This document shows positions 17,285 to 27,176 of a stretch of DNA of 64,000 bases, piece after piece (the stretch's first letter is position 1; every line of letters starts with the position of its first letter). The notes beneath the pieces are model-generated. The model did not search any database and had not been told where the DNA came from. It saw nothing but the letters and a program-made list of their open reading frames with translations. This DNA comes from an uncultured Bacteroidia bacterium (GTDB lineage Bacteria > Bacteroidota > Bacteroidia > Bacteroidales > UBA932). The stretch lies in NCBI GenBank assembly GCA_902782225.1, contig CACZMF010000010.1, positions 1-64,000 of the forward strand, read 5' to 3'. The position numbers and the translations under genes are program-made.

Positions 17285-18434
17285 CGCCCAGCCCGAAATA
17301 GTCCCGGGTGACCCAGTATTCGAAAAGCGGATCCAGGAAATGCGGGATGTCTTCTTCGTCGAAGGTGAGAATCTCCTTCTTGCAGAGGGCATCCTTCAGT
17401 CTGCGCACGTTGGCGGAAGAATTGAGGCCGTACTTCTGTATAACTTCCGTGCTGCTGAACTTGGTGTGGCCCTCCACGACGGCGCGCAGCAGGCACACCT
17501 GGAAGGTGGTCAGGTCCGCCATCGCCGCCCGGAATGACGGTTCATAGATAGCGATCAGGTCCGAAAGCGCCTCCATCAGCACCGGCTCCGTCATATATCC
17601 CTTCGAAAGGGAATCGCAGACCGCCGCGAAGCAGTTGACGTAGAAGATATTGTTTTTGAACAGGTTGCACACCCCGAGCATCAGGGCCCTGTCCACCACC
17701 TTGCCGCTGGAAAGGAAGCCCCGGTTGACGGAATCCGCTATGTCTTTGGGGTCGATTTCGCTGAGCTTCATCCTCTCCACCTGGCGGTGGAAGAAGCGCC
17801 TGTGCTCGAAAATCTCCTTCATCGCATTCACCTGGGAACCGTAGAGCACATAGGATGCAGCCGCCCTGTCTTCGGGAGTCCGCGCCTTGAAAACCTCCTG
17901 CATCAGACGGCAGACCCGCTCGCCGTCTTCCGTCAGCGACACGTTCTGAAAATCGTCCAGGCACACGAAAAGCCGCCTTCCGTCCTTCCTGGAGAGCAGG
18001 TAGGGCAGGCGGAAAAGCGCCATGATATCCTCATCGTCAAGGTCCCAGTTCAGCGACAGGATGCTTCCGGTGGCCTGGAACACCAGCTCGTCAAACACGA
18101 AATGCGTGCCTGCGAGATGGTCGGACACGAGCGAAGCGAAATCCTGCGGAGTCACTCCGTAGAGCCGTATCACGGCCGTGCCGATCCGGGTGCACAATTC
18201 CGCGACGGTCCTTACGTTCAGCAGGGACACCTTGGCGATACGGAACTGGCTGCTGGACATTTTCATATCGAAAAACACCTGCTGCAGCAGCGAATCCTTC
18301 CCCGCCTTGGGCGGCTCGTACATCACCACATTCTCGCCCTCGCGAAGCAGGTTGCCAAGGATAGCCACATCCTGTTTCCTGCCCACGAAGTATCTCCCGG
18401 TGACGGGCTTATTGTAAATGAAAGGGGTATCCAT
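17271..18434 (-). CDS. AAA-type ATPase with C-terminal winged-helix-like region
   Basis: 387 aa, no signal peptide. N-terminal YFVGRKQDV is the usual entry to this Bacteroidales ATPase family. The Walker A position reads EPPKAGKDS (40-48), keeping GK but lacking the first Gly of GxxxxGK(T/S), and having Asp where Thr/Ser is usual before a Ser. Walker B is RLFVCLDDFQN (about 152-162). The C-terminal third (TTFQVCLLRAVVEGHTKFSS ... NVRRLKDAL) looks like a winged helix. Related proteins are predicted STAND/AAA ATPases of unknown function, often near mobile or defence genes. Here it is monocistronic and convergent with the aldehyde dehydrogenase. The ATP-binding loop variant leaves activity open. 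Confidence 0.75.
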   Translation of the reverse strand: MDTPFIYNKPVTGRYFVGRKQDVAILGNLLREGENVVMYEPPKAGKDSLLQQVFFDMKMSSSQFRIAKVSLLNVRTVAELCTRIGTAVIRLYGVTPQDFASLVSDHLAGTHFVFDELVFQATGSILSLNWDLDDEDIMALFRLPYLLSRKDGRRLFVCLDDFQNVSLTEDGERVCRLMQEVFKARTPEDRAAASYVLYGSQVNAMKEIFEHRRFFHRQVERMKLSEIDPKDIADSVNRGFLSSGKVVDRALMLGVCNLFKNNIFYVNCFAAVCDSLSKGYMTEPVLMEALSDLIAIYEPSFRAAMADLTTFQVCLLRAVVEGHTKFSSTEVIQKYGLNSSANVRRLKDALCKKEILTFDEEDIPHFLDPLFEYWVTRDYFGLGVKNS

Positions 18435-18511
18435 AACAAAAATGTTTCACAAAGATGGCAAAGTTTTTCATAACAAACAAATCAATTCTTTCCTTTTTAA
18501 ATTAAATAATT

Positions 18512-18519
18512 TAAATTTG
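18512..18519 (+). promoter_or_regulatory. -7 box (TAAATTTG) for the peptide/protease operon
   Basis: TAAATTTG fits TAnnTTTG and lies 22 nt before the ATG of the 40-aa peptide at 18542. The surrounding 18435-18541 gap is A/T-rich and otherwise empty. Confidence 0.5.
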
Positions 18520-18541
18520 TATTTCTGATAATTCGACTGTT

Positions 18542-18664
18542 ATGACCAGATACAAAGCACCTGAAGCCTCTGAGCTGGAGGCGGTTCTGAGCGGACTGCT
18601 CTGCGACAGCATGACCGGATCCTCAATGGAGGATTTCACTGAATCCGAAACGATTGAATGGTAG
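18542..18664 (+). CDS. Small cassette peptide A (40 aa)
   Basis: A 40-aa reading frame, ATG at 18542 and TAG at 18664. No signal peptide or membrane helix. It shows the pattern shared with three other small frames here: Y4xxP7, L19-L20-C21-D-S23-x-T-G26, E30-D31-F32 and a C-terminal Trp40. The stop is 11 nt before the ATG of the fimbrillin-like lipoprotein at 18676, with a purine-rich GGAGGCGG in between, so the two are probably translated together. Function unknown. Small Bacteroidales proteins with YxxP and LLxxS patterns exist, but I know of no assigned role. The conservation of pattern and spacing with 32371-32508 and 35497-35634 is the main support for it being a gene. Confidence 0.7.
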   Translation: MTRYKAPEASELEAVLSGLLCDSMTGSSMEDFTESETIEW

Positions 18665-18675
18665 GAGGCGGCGAT

Positions 18676-21099
18676 ATGAAAAAGTACTTGATCATCATGC
18701 TTGCGGTCCTCGCTTCCGCATCCTGCGCCAAAGAGCAGTTCCAGCCCATTGAGACCGGATCCGGCATACAATTCCGCTTCGAGGCCGCCACCGAAGGCAC
18801 CAAAGCCTACCTGACGGACGATTTCAAGATTTGCTGGGAGCAGGCCAAAGACGCCGTGTCCGTGTTCGCAAAGACCGACAACTGCCGTTTCGAGGCCGTG
18901 ACCACCGGCACTTCCACCTGGCTGGAGGGCACTCTCAGCCAGGTCACGTCCACGTATTACGCCCTCTATCCCTATAATGCAGACGCGACCAATTCCACCG
19001 GTTCCATCACCACTACCCTCCCCGCAGAGCAGAAAGCTGTACTCAACCAGTTCAGCAACATAGTCGCCGTGGCCGCGACCAAGGAAAAGAGCCTGCTCTT
19101 CCAGCCCTGCGTGTGCCTCGTGGAAGTGGACCTTGCCACCCAGGGCGTCCACACCATCAGCTTCCGGGGCAACAACGGTGAGCTCATCGCCGGCACGATC
19201 CGCATGAGCGCAGGCACCAAAGACGACAATGATCCCAATCCCGTGGTCGTGGAAGGAATCAAGGAAGTGAGCATTTCCGACGGCGGCAGCGAACTGCAGC
19301 CCGGCAAATACTACATCGCCGTGGCTCCCCAGATGTTCACAAAGGGTGTCACCATAAGCATCAAGGGCAGTGCCGGCTCGGCTGAGAAAGTCACGTCCAA
19401 ACCCGTGGCGGCAGGCCGCAGCAAGCGCCTGCTCGCCGGCACGATCGACCTTCCCCTTGTCCCGGAAGACAGCTCGTTCTCAATGACTTATGCCGACGGA
19501 GACATCCAGGGCACCGTTTACCCCGGCGCTCCCAGACAGATTGTCTACTCCTACTCAGGCACCCGTAATCTCCAGTACCATATCAACAGCGACGCCCCCG
19601 TCAGCATCGAGTACTTCATGGACGGCTCCCAGAGTTCGGCGTCGGAAGCGACCGGACGGCTTGCCGGACCCGTCAGCCTGGGCGGTTCGGTCATAGACCT
19701 GCTTCCAGTGGCCGGCAGCGGCGGAGAAAACGACAACGTGCGCCGGCTCAGGGCAGCTTCGCCCAGAGGCAGCTATGGCGATCCCGTGAATCTGACCACC
19801 GACAACAACAGTCTGTTCGGCGGAGGCCGTTCCGGGTCCAACACCGCCAACTGCTACGTGGTCAGGACTCCGGGCTGGTACTCATTCCCGCTGGTCTATG
19901 GCAACGCCATCAAGGGCGGCAATGCCAACCCCGGCGCCTACTCCCCTTCCGTGAGCGGGACCACCGTGCTTTCCCCCTTCATAGACAGCAGCGGCAACGC
20001 CATCACCTCTCCCTATATCAGCAATGCCGTCTCGGCCCGCCTGGAATGGGAAGATGCCGTCGGCCTCATCGAAGAGCTGGAGCTTCGCGGCAGCGATGCT
20101 AATTCCCTCGGCATCGCCTTCCGCGTGCCGCAGGAGACGATACGCGAAGGCAACGCCCTCATCAGCGCCATCGACGCCTCCGGGCAGGTGGTCTGGAGCT
20201 GGCACATCTGGGTCAGCGGCGCCCCCGATTCCGATTTTGCACCAGTGAGCGTGACCAACAAGGCCTCGCAGAGCTTCTCCCTTGCCCGAATCAACGTGGG
20301 CTGGGTGGCGCCATACGACTCCCCCATCGTCTTTGAAGGCCGCACCACCGGCATCCGCATCACCCAGCAGGGCAGCGGAAAGACCCTGGAATTCACCCTC
20401 GTGCAGACCGGAGCCACGCTACCCGCCAACGCCACCGGCACCTGCCCCTTCTACCAGTGGGGCCGCAAGGATCCTTTCGTGGCAGGCAACGGCGAGGTGG
20501 TCGAGGACGCGAGCCTGGACTGCCCCAAGAAGACTTGGTACACCACAGAGCGCCGCGACACCGTGGGCACGCGTGCGGCCCGCCTTGGCAAGGACATCGC
20601 CGCCTACATAAGCCATCCCACCCACTACAATATGGATTCCGGCGGCGACGGCAAGTACTCCAACCTCTGGAATGCCACACAGGCCAAGTTCTCGTCGTCC
20701 AGCACCGCCGCCGAGAATGCCGCTGCCGTGGTCAAGACCGTCTACGACCCCTGCCCCGTGGGTGCATGCCTGCCTCCCATCGGCGCGATGACGGGATTCT
20801 CCAACGCCAACACTGCCGGCGGCTTCGACCTTGGCTTTGCGTTCTATTCCAATCCCGACAAGACCGGGGAGACGGTGTTCTACCCTGCAGTCGGTTCCAT
20901 GGCCACCAGCAACCTGACATCCACCAAGGTGTTCGGCACCATGCGCAACTCCGGCACCGGCTTCTCCTACTGGGCGGCGAACGCCAACAACGCCACGAGC
21001 GGCTTCAACATGAACTGCTACAACAAGGGCACGGTCAACACCGGCTACGGCAGCAACCGCCAGTACGTCTATCCCATACGTCCCGCAATCTACAATTAG
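18676..21099 (+). CDS. Fimbrillin-like lipoprotein with C-terminal FISUMP-like domain
   Basis: 807 aa from the ATG at 18676, preceded by GGAGGCGG; a GTA/ATG-rich stretch 18 nt upstream is less likely. Lipobox SASC (Cys17). The N-terminal half is a fimbrillin/Mfa-like domain: EGTKAYLTDDFKICWEQAKD, then YYALYPYNAD and a YYIAVAPQMF strand. The middle has Ig-like strands. The last about 260 residues carry CPFYQWGRKDPF, VYDPCPVGACLPPIGAMTGF and YPIRPAIYN, the layout of the Fibrobacter-succinogenes-major-paralogue type C-terminal domain found in many Bacteroidota surface proteins. Likely outer-membrane anchored and surface displayed. It heads the protease/TonB operon, so it may be a binding or structural partner. 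Ligand unknown. Confidence 0.8.
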   Translation: MKKYLIIMLAVLASASCAKEQFQPIETGSGIQFRFEAATEGTKAYLTDDFKICWEQAKDAVSVFAKTDNCRFEAVTTGTSTWLEGTLSQVTSTYYALYPYNADATNSTGSITTTLPAEQKAVLNQFSNIVAVAATKEKSLLFQPCVCLVEVDLATQGVHTISFRGNNGELIAGTIRMSAGTKDDNDPNPVVVEGIKEVSISDGGSELQPGKYYIAVAPQMFTKGVTISIKGSAGSAEKVTSKPVAAGRSKRLLAGTIDLPLVPEDSSFSMTYADGDIQGTVYPGAPRQIVYSYSGTRNLQYHINSDAPVSIEYFMDGSQSSASEATGRLAGPVSLGGSVIDLLPVAGSGGENDNVRRLRAASPRGSYGDPVNLTTDNNSLFGGGRSGSNTANCYVVRTPGWYSFPLVYGNAIKGGNANPGAYSPSVSGTTVLSPFIDSSGNAITSPYISNAVSARLEWEDAVGLIEELELRGSDANSLGIAFRVPQETIREGNALISAIDASGQVVWSWHIWVSGAPDSDFAPVSVTNKASQSFSLARINVGWVAPYDSPIVFEGRTTGIRITQQGSGKTLEFTLVQTGATLPANATGTCPFYQWGRKDPFVAGNGEVVEDASLDCPKKTWYTTERRDTVGTRAARLGKDIAAYISHPTHYNMDSGGDGKYSNLWNATQAKFSSSSTAAENAAAVVKTVYDPCPVGACLPPIGAMTGFSNANTAGGFDLGFAFYSNPDKTGETVFYPAVGSMATSNLTSTKVFGTMRNSGTGFSYWAANANNATSGFNMNCYNKGTVNTGYGSNRQYVYPIRPAIYN

Positions 21100-21101
21100 C
21101 C

Positions 21102-23186
21102 ATGAACAGAGCACATTGCATTATCCTCGCCCTCTGCCTTGGGGCAGCCGTCCTTCAGCCTGCCGACGCCGCCTGCCGCCGCAAGCCTTTCGCCGTGGTG
21201 GTGGACGGGGCGTGCTATGAAGCAGTGGCAGGATCCGTGAAGCACTATGCCGATGCAGTGGCTGCCCGCGACAGCCGTCAGGTATTCGTGGTGGTGACGG
21301 GCAGCGACTGGACGCCGCAGACTATTCGCGACACCCTGCAGACCCTCTACGTCAAGAAAAAGCTGGAGGGAGCCGTGCTCGTGGGCGATATCCCCGTGCC
21401 GATGATACGGCGCGCCCACCACCTCGCCACGGCCTTCAAGATGAACCCGGCCATGCCCGTGAAGCGTTCTTCCATACCTTCGGACCGCTTCTACGACGAC
21501 TTCGGCCTGCGTTTCGACTTCCTCGACGCCGACGGCAAGCTATTCTACTACGACCTCTCCCCCGAAGGCCGGCAGAGAGTGCAGTGCGACATCTACACGG
21601 CCCGCGTAAAGCCCTCCAAGGCAGATCCGGACTATAGTTTCGAAGAGCTGATCTGCGAGTTCCTCGACCGGGCGGCGCGGACTGCATCCGGCACCGAGCC
21701 CCTCGACAACGTGTTCCACTTCGGCGGCCACGGCAACAGTTCCGAAAGCATCAACGCCCGAATCGACGAAGACCGCGCCTTCTACGAGCAGTTCGGCCTT
21801 GCCGGCTCCGGCGAGCGGGTGCGTTACCTTAATTTCGACGAGGAGCGCTTCGTGCGCAAGCGCCTGATGTCCGCCCTTTCCGACCCGGAGGTGGATTTCG
21901 CCCACCTCCACACCCACGGCGGCGTGGGCGCCCAGTACATAAGCAAGGAGCCCTACACCTTCATGACCAATGAGCACATAGAGAACGCCAAGGCCTTCTT
22001 CCGCTCCAAGATGCGCAGCGCCAAAGACAAGGAAAAGGCCGCAGCATCCCTGATGAAGTCCTACGACATTCCTGCAAGCTGGCTCGAAGGATGGGACGAC
22101 AAGGCCGTGACGGCAAAAGACTCGCTCCGCTCCGCTTCCGTGGACATAACGCTCCTCGACCTGGACGGCTACAGGAGCGCAGCGAAACTCATCCTGCTGG
22201 ACGCCTGCTTCAACGGGGCTTTCCTCCACGACGACTATGTGGCCGCACGCTACGCCTTCGGCCACGGCAGCCGCACGATCGCCGTGACCGGCAACTCGGT
22301 GAACATCATCCAGGACCACTGGAAGAACGAACTTGCCGGCCTGCTGAAGGCGGGCTGTTCCGTCGGGGAATGGGCCAGGAACTATATGACGCTCGAATCC
22401 CACCTCTTCGGCGACCCCACCTTCCGTTTCGCCGCCTCAGGCAAAAAGGGGCCAGATGCCCGGAAGGCAAAAGCCATCCACGACGGCAGATACGCCCCTG
22501 AAAAGTGCCTTGCGCTGATGGACGACAGTTCGATGAACGTGCGTCTTGAGGCCTTCTACTACATACTTCGGGAAGGTTCATACGAAACCCTGTGCAACGC
22601 GGTCTGCAAGGGCCTGGACGACCCGTACGAAATGCTCCGCCGCATGGCTGCACGATACGCCGAGACCCTTGGCGAAAAGGAACTGCTTCCCGTGATCGCC
22701 TCGCATTATCTCGACCCTATGGAGACCGCCCGCGTGCGCTACCACCTGTTTGCCGCTTTCAGCCAGTATGGGGCGGACGAAGTGGAAGCCGCCCTCCAGG
22801 CAGCCTGGGACGGCATCTGGCCAGAGCCCGCAGAGCTTGAGACGCTCAAGGCAAGGCTGCGCCGAAGCATCACCGCATCCGACGCCGAAATCGCCGGCCT
22901 CGCAGACGCTTCCGTGAGTCTCAAAGACAGGATTTCCACCGTCAGCGCCCAGCGCAACGCAAATCTCACGGCAGCCGTGGAGCCGATGCTTGGCCTGGTG
23001 GCCGACGAGGCCGCCGCCAAAGAGCTGCGCTGCAAGGCTGCGGAAGCCCTGGGATGGTACACCAGATCCGTCCAAAGCGAGCATATATATCAGTCCCTTA
23101 AGAAGATACAGATATCTGACGGAGACGTTGCCGACGAAGTGCGACGGACCCTCAGAAGACTCGAAGACAATGCACATATCAGGTAA
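21102..23186 (+). CDS. Secreted gingipain-like (C25-like) cysteine protease with helical repeats
   Basis: 694 aa, ATG at 21102, 2 nt after the previous stop. Signal peptide (residues 1-23, ending ADA). The catalytic region (about 28-445) looks like the caspase-fold clan CD: GAVLVGDIPVP (about 90-100), FHFGGHGNSSES with His210, HLHTHGG with His272, LILLDACFNGAF with the candidate nucleophile Cys369, and the closing HLFGDPTFRF block common in C25 proteins. Residues about 470-690 are helical and HEAT-like (LMDDSSMNVRLEAFYYIL, LDDPYEMLRRMAARYAE). No Por-type C-terminal sorting domain is seen, so it may stay periplasmic or be secreted another way. It overlaps the next gene by 17 nt. Which His pairs with Cys369 is uncertain. 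Confidence 0.72.
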   Translation: MNRAHCIILALCLGAAVLQPADAACRRKPFAVVVDGACYEAVAGSVKHYADAVAARDSRQVFVVVTGSDWTPQTIRDTLQTLYVKKKLEGAVLVGDIPVPMIRRAHHLATAFKMNPAMPVKRSSIPSDRFYDDFGLRFDFLDADGKLFYYDLSPEGRQRVQCDIYTARVKPSKADPDYSFEELICEFLDRAARTASGTEPLDNVFHFGGHGNSSESINARIDEDRAFYEQFGLAGSGERVRYLNFDEERFVRKRLMSALSDPEVDFAHLHTHGGVGAQYISKEPYTFMTNEHIENAKAFFRSKMRSAKDKEKAAASLMKSYDIPASWLEGWDDKAVTAKDSLRSASVDITLLDLDGYRSAAKLILLDACFNGAFLHDDYVAARYAFGHGSRTIAVTGNSVNIIQDHWKNELAGLLKAGCSVGEWARNYMTLESHLFGDPTFRFAASGKKGPDARKAKAIHDGRYAPEKCLALMDDSSMNVRLEAFYYILREGSYETLCNAVCKGLDDPYEMLRRMAARYAETLGEKELLPVIASHYLDPMETARVRYHLFAAFSQYGADEVEAALQAAWDGIWPEPAELETLKARLRRSITASDAEIAGLADASVSLKDRISTVSAQRNANLTAAVEPMLGLVADEAAAKELRCKAAEALGWYTRSVQSEHIYQSLKKIQISDGDVADEVRRTLRRLEDNAHIR

Positions 23187-25974
23187 AGCGGCCATACTGA
23201 CCGGTCTGCTGCTGCTCTGCGGCCTGAGTCTCAAGGCGCAGCAGAAGGCCTCCATCCAGGGCACCGTGACCACCGTCGAAAACGGAGCCAGGGTGCCGGT
23301 TGACTATGCCGTGATACTTCTCAAGCCTGCCGGAGTCTACACCACCACCGATGAAAAGGGGGCCTACCGCCTCGGCGGCCTCGACCCTGGCAGCTACAAC
23401 CTCAACATCCAGCTGATAGGCTACGAGACCATCGACACCACCCTGACGATACGGGGAGAGGTGCGGCGCGATTTCGTGCTCACCCAGAGCTCCTTCCGCC
23501 TGGAGGAAGTACATGTCGTGGCCGAAGCCTCAAAGGCCGGTGAATCCACGGCCTCGATGATTTCCAGGCAGGCCATAGACCACAGCCAGACCAGTTCGCT
23601 CCGCGACATAATGCAGCTGCTTCCCGGAGCCGACATCACCAATCCCGACCTGGGCTCCGCCCACAGCATCACCCTCCGTTCGGTGGGCGGCAGCGACATG
23701 AACAGTCTCGGCACCGCCATCATCGTGGACGGAGCTCCCCTGTCCAACAACGCCAACATGGAAGGCATCAGCGCCACCATCAACGGCGTGTCATCATCCA
23801 TCGCCGGCACCTCGGTTTCGGCCGGGGGCGCCACTCCCAACGGCGGCATCGACGTGCGCCAGCTCTCCACCGACAACATCGAATCCGTGGAAGTGATCCG
23901 CGGCATCCCTTCGGTCCAGTACGGCGACCTCACCTCCGGCGCCGTGATCATCAACTCCAAAGCGGGCGTGGAGCCGCTCACTATAAGGCTCAAGGCCGAC
24001 CCGAAAATCTACCAGGTGGCTGCCTCGAAGGGATTCAAGCTCGGCCCCGATGCCGGCGACCTCAACGTCAGCGGAGACTACGCCTACAGCAACGCCAAGA
24101 CCACCGAATCCTACGCCCACTACCGCAGGTTCAACCTCAAAGGCCTGTGGTCCAAGCGTTTCGGCGACCTCAACACCACCACTTCCCTGGACCTTAAATT
24201 CGGCAAGGACACCCGAGACAAGAATCCCGACGACATCCGCACCCTGCTTGCCTCGGGCGGCACCAACCTCGGCTACCGCATCAGCACCAACGGCACCTGG
24301 AACATCAACCGCGGCTGGCTGAAGACCTTCCGCTACGATCTCTCCAACAGCTTCACCTGGAAGGAATCCTTCCACGAGCAGGAAAACATCAACGCCGTAG
24401 CAATCTACACCACGAACATGCAGGACGGCACCACCGTGGCCGACACCCCCGGGCGCAAACTGTTCGACAGCGCCGGCCGCGAACTCACCACCCCCGGAGC
24501 AGACGCCTACGCAATAATGACGCCCTACTCCTATTTCTGCCACTACGACTTCTACGGCAAGGAGGTCAGCACCTTCGCCAAGGCCTGCCTGAACCTCTTC
24601 AAGCAGTGGGACGACACCAGCGAGAAGATCCTTGCCGGCGCCGACTTCAAGTCCGAAGGCAACCTGGGCCGGGGGCTCGTATTCCCCAAAGACTGCCCTC
24701 CCAACCGCACCAACACCGAATCCGGCTACCGCGAGCGTCCACTCTACGACATCCCCTTCGTCAACCAGCTCGGCTTGTTCGCCGAAAACTCATTCAGGAC
24801 CAAGCTCTTGCGCCGCGAGTTCAATCTCACCGCCGGCCTTCGCTTCGACCTCGTGGGCGGACTCACCGCCCTTTGCCCCCGCATCAACGCGTCCTTCGAA
24901 CTGATTCCGGAAATATGGGTGCTCCGCGGAGGCTTCGGCATCACGGCAAAGGCCCCGACATCGGCCTACCTCTACCCTACCGACGCCTACTACGACCAGC
25001 TCAACATCAACACCACGGAGGCTTCAAACCCCATGGACCGTGCGGTCATGGCAACCACCCGCATCTACCAGACGTCCAACCCTGGCCTGGAAATCGCCCG
25101 CAACCGCAAGGCCGAAGTCGGATTCGACCTCCGTGTGGCCCGCCGCTACCGCCTCAGCGTGACCTTCTACGACGAGCTGATGAAAAACGGCTACAGCTTC
25201 GCCCGCGACCTGAGCACCTTTGTGTGGGTGCCCTACAAGACATGGACCATCGGAGGCCACGACAGCTCCGGCTCTCCCATCTTCGTCCCGGACAAGGACA
25301 CCCACCGTTTCTTCTCCTACTACAGGCCCACCAACAATACCCGCGAGCACCACTACGGCCTCGAATACGAACTCGACCTGGGCCGTTTCAGCGGCATACG
25401 CACATCCTTCTTCCTCAACGGCGCCTGGATGCACACCGCCACGTCGAGCTCCGGGGAGACCTTCGCCCTCAACCTGAAGGAAGGCAGCTACGTGGACAGC
25501 CACGTGGCCATCTACGACCCCGGCGTGCGGGAATACCACAACGAGCGCTTCCTGACCACCCTGAGGACCACCCACAACATTCCGTCGATCGGATTTGTCG
25601 TGACCCTGACCACCCAGCTGAACGTATTCACGTCCAACTGGACCGACTACCACAACGACGAGGCGCCCCAGCGCTACATTTCCAACGACGACGGCAAGGT
25701 CTACGATTTCACGCCGCAGATGGCTGCCGACCCCGCCCTCCGCTATATGGTCGGCCAGCTGTCCGACACCCGTTTCATCCACAGCCACACCATCCCGACG
25801 GTGGTGTTCAACCTCAACGTGACCAAGGAGATACGCAATTTCATGACCGCATCCTTCTACGTCAACAACCTCTTCAATTCCCGGCCCCTGGACCCTTCCG
25901 AAATCACGAAAGGCTCCTACACCGAGCTCAACAACCCCATGTACTTCGGATTCGAAATAAAACTCAAGATATGA
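23170..25974 (+). CDS. TonB-dependent receptor
   Basis: 934 aa from the ATG at 23170, inside the end of the protease gene. Signal peptide ends SLKAQ. A carboxypeptidase-regulatory-like domain (about 25-105: IQGTVTTVENGARVPVDYAV, LIGYETIDTTL) is followed by a plug (DIMQLLPGADITNPDLG, IIVDGAPLSNNANMEG, IESVEVIRGIPSVQYGDLTSGAVII) and a beta-barrel ending FGFEIKLKI. There is no STN domain and no SusD partner, so it is a classical receptor rather than SusC-type. Between the protease and the DUF4876/DUF6850 pair it probably imports a product of proteolysis or a carried cofactor; this is inference. Confidence 0.92.
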   Translation: MHISGKAAILTGLLLLCGLSLKAQQKASIQGTVTTVENGARVPVDYAVILLKPAGVYTTTDEKGAYRLGGLDPGSYNLNIQLIGYETIDTTLTIRGEVRRDFVLTQSSFRLEEVHVVAEASKAGESTASMISRQAIDHSQTSSLRDIMQLLPGADITNPDLGSAHSITLRSVGGSDMNSLGTAIIVDGAPLSNNANMEGISATINGVSSSIAGTSVSAGGATPNGGIDVRQLSTDNIESVEVIRGIPSVQYGDLTSGAVIINSKAGVEPLTIRLKADPKIYQVAASKGFKLGPDAGDLNVSGDYAYSNAKTTESYAHYRRFNLKGLWSKRFGDLNTTTSLDLKFGKDTRDKNPDDIRTLLASGGTNLGYRISTNGTWNINRGWLKTFRYDLSNSFTWKESFHEQENINAVAIYTTNMQDGTTVADTPGRKLFDSAGRELTTPGADAYAIMTPYSYFCHYDFYGKEVSTFAKACLNLFKQWDDTSEKILAGADFKSEGNLGRGLVFPKDCPPNRTNTESGYRERPLYDIPFVNQLGLFAENSFRTKLLRREFNLTAGLRFDLVGGLTALCPRINASFELIPEIWVLRGGFGITAKAPTSAYLYPTDAYYDQLNINTTEASNPMDRAVMATTRIYQTSNPGLEIARNRKAEVGFDLRVARRYRLSVTFYDELMKNGYSFARDLSTFVWVPYKTWTIGGHDSSGSPIFVPDKDTHRFFSYYRPTNNTREHHYGLEYELDLGRFSGIRTSFFLNGAWMHTATSSSGETFALNLKEGSYVDSHVAIYDPGVREYHNERFLTTLRTTHNIPSIGFVVTLTTQLNVFTSNWTDYHNDEAPQRYISNDDGKVYDFTPQMAADPALRYMVGQLSDTRFIHSHTIPTVVFNLNVTKEIRNFMTASFYVNNLFNSRPLDPSEITKGSYTELNNPMYFGFEIKLKI

Positions 25975-27176
25975 AGAAGATCATTCTGGCCGCCCTCGTG
26001 CTGGCGGCATTCTGCGCATGTGACAAGACCCCGAAGGTAGTCACCGTGAAATGGCTGGTAGAAATCGACGAATCAGCTCTGGGCGACGCTCCGAGCCCCG
26101 GCGCCTACAAGGTCAGCCTCACCAACATCGGCACAGAGGAGGTTAAGGAGATCTCCGTCGTCGGCACCCGCTCCGAGGCCATCGACATACTCCCGGGAGT
26201 GTACAACATCACCGCCCAGGCCCACGGCTCGCTGGGCGGAAAGGCCTACAACTACATCGGCAGCCTGAGCAGCGTGACGATTTCCGGCCTGCAGGACGAA
26301 CTGGTGTCTATAGTCGAGGTCTCCGCCACGGCATCTTCCGCCCTGGTGTTCAAGGAGATACACTACAATGCCAGCATGGTGTCCGGCTCTGCGAGCGCCC
26401 GCTACCTCAAAGACTCTTTCTTCGAGATCTACAACAATTCCGAAGAGACGGTCTACGCCGACGGCATTTGCCTCGGCGACGTGCTGAGCCACAAGGTCTA
26501 TGACTTCTCGGACAAGCTCCCCAACGCTTCCGACTACGTGTTCATGGGCACCTACGTCTGGCAGATTCCCGGCAGCGGCAAGGACTACCCCATCGCTCCA
26601 GGAGAGTCGTTCGTCATAGCCGCATCGGCAATCGACCACAGCAAGACTGCCGAGAGCCTCGACCTTTCCACCGCCGAATTCGAGACCATATGCGACAAAT
26701 ACAAGGAAAAAGGCGGCCAGCCCGACGCCAACGCCGTGAACATGGCCCTTGTCTGCACCATCAAGGAAAGCGGACTGGGCAACCAGTTTGGAAGGTTCAC
26801 CGACGCCGCCTGGGCACTGTTCTACCCGTCCGTGCCCCTTCGCAAGGACGGCGAGTACCTGGAGTCCAACCACGCCAACAACTACGGCCTTGAGGTGCTC
26901 AAAACCGACATTCTTGATGCCATCGACCTGCTGAAGACCGAGAATCCGGACGACAAGCGCCTCGAGCCCGTGCTTGACGCGGGCTGGATCAAGTGCGCCA
27001 CCACCGGCGGCAACCAGAGCGTGGTACGCAAGGTGGAATCCACACGCGCAGACGGCTCGATAATCCTCCAGGACACCAACAACACCACCGTGGATTTCAC
27101 GGTCAACGACAAGCCCGAAATCCGCCGCTACGGCGTGAAACGTCCTTCCTGGAGCACCTGGACCACGGCACAATGA
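25971..27176 (+). CDS. DUF4876-type lipoprotein
   Basis: 401 aa, ATG overlapping the receptor stop (ATGA). The lipobox is FCAC (Cys15). An N-terminal Ig-like domain (about 20-115, LTNIGTEEVKEISV, LPGVYNITAQAHG) precedes a domain with KEIHYNASMVSG, FFEIYNNSEETVYADGICLGD, which is the lamin-tail-like block I associate with DUF4876. It is known to be encoded beside a TonB receptor and a DUF6850 barrel in Bacteroidota, as here. The family has no experimentally assigned function that I know. Family call is from memory of the pattern, not a search. Confidence 0.7.
   Translation: MKKIILAALVLAAFCACDKTPKVVTVKWLVEIDESALGDAPSPGAYKVSLTNIGTEEVKEISVVGTRSEAIDILPGVYNITAQAHGSLGGKAYNYIGSLSSVTISGLQDELVSIVEVSATASSALVFKEIHYNASMVSGSASARYLKDSFFEIYNNSEETVYADGICLGDVLSHKVYDFSDKLPNASDYVFMGTYVWQIPGSGKDYPIAPGESFVIAASAIDHSKTAESLDLSTAEFETICDKYKEKGGQPDANAVNMALVCTIKESGLGNQFGRFTDAAWALFYPSVPLRKDGEYLESNHANNYGLEVLKTDILDAIDLLKTENPDDKRLEPVLDAGWIKCATTGGNQSVVRKVESTRADGSIILQDTNNTTVDFTVNDKPEIRRYGVKRPSWSTWTTAQ

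Noticed and set aside
24606-25970. Reading the DUF4876 gene as an 856-residue protein starting at 24606
   Set aside because: The first 450 codons overlap the TonB receptor out of frame and are Arg/Pro/His-rich noise. The lipoprotein signal begins at 25971.
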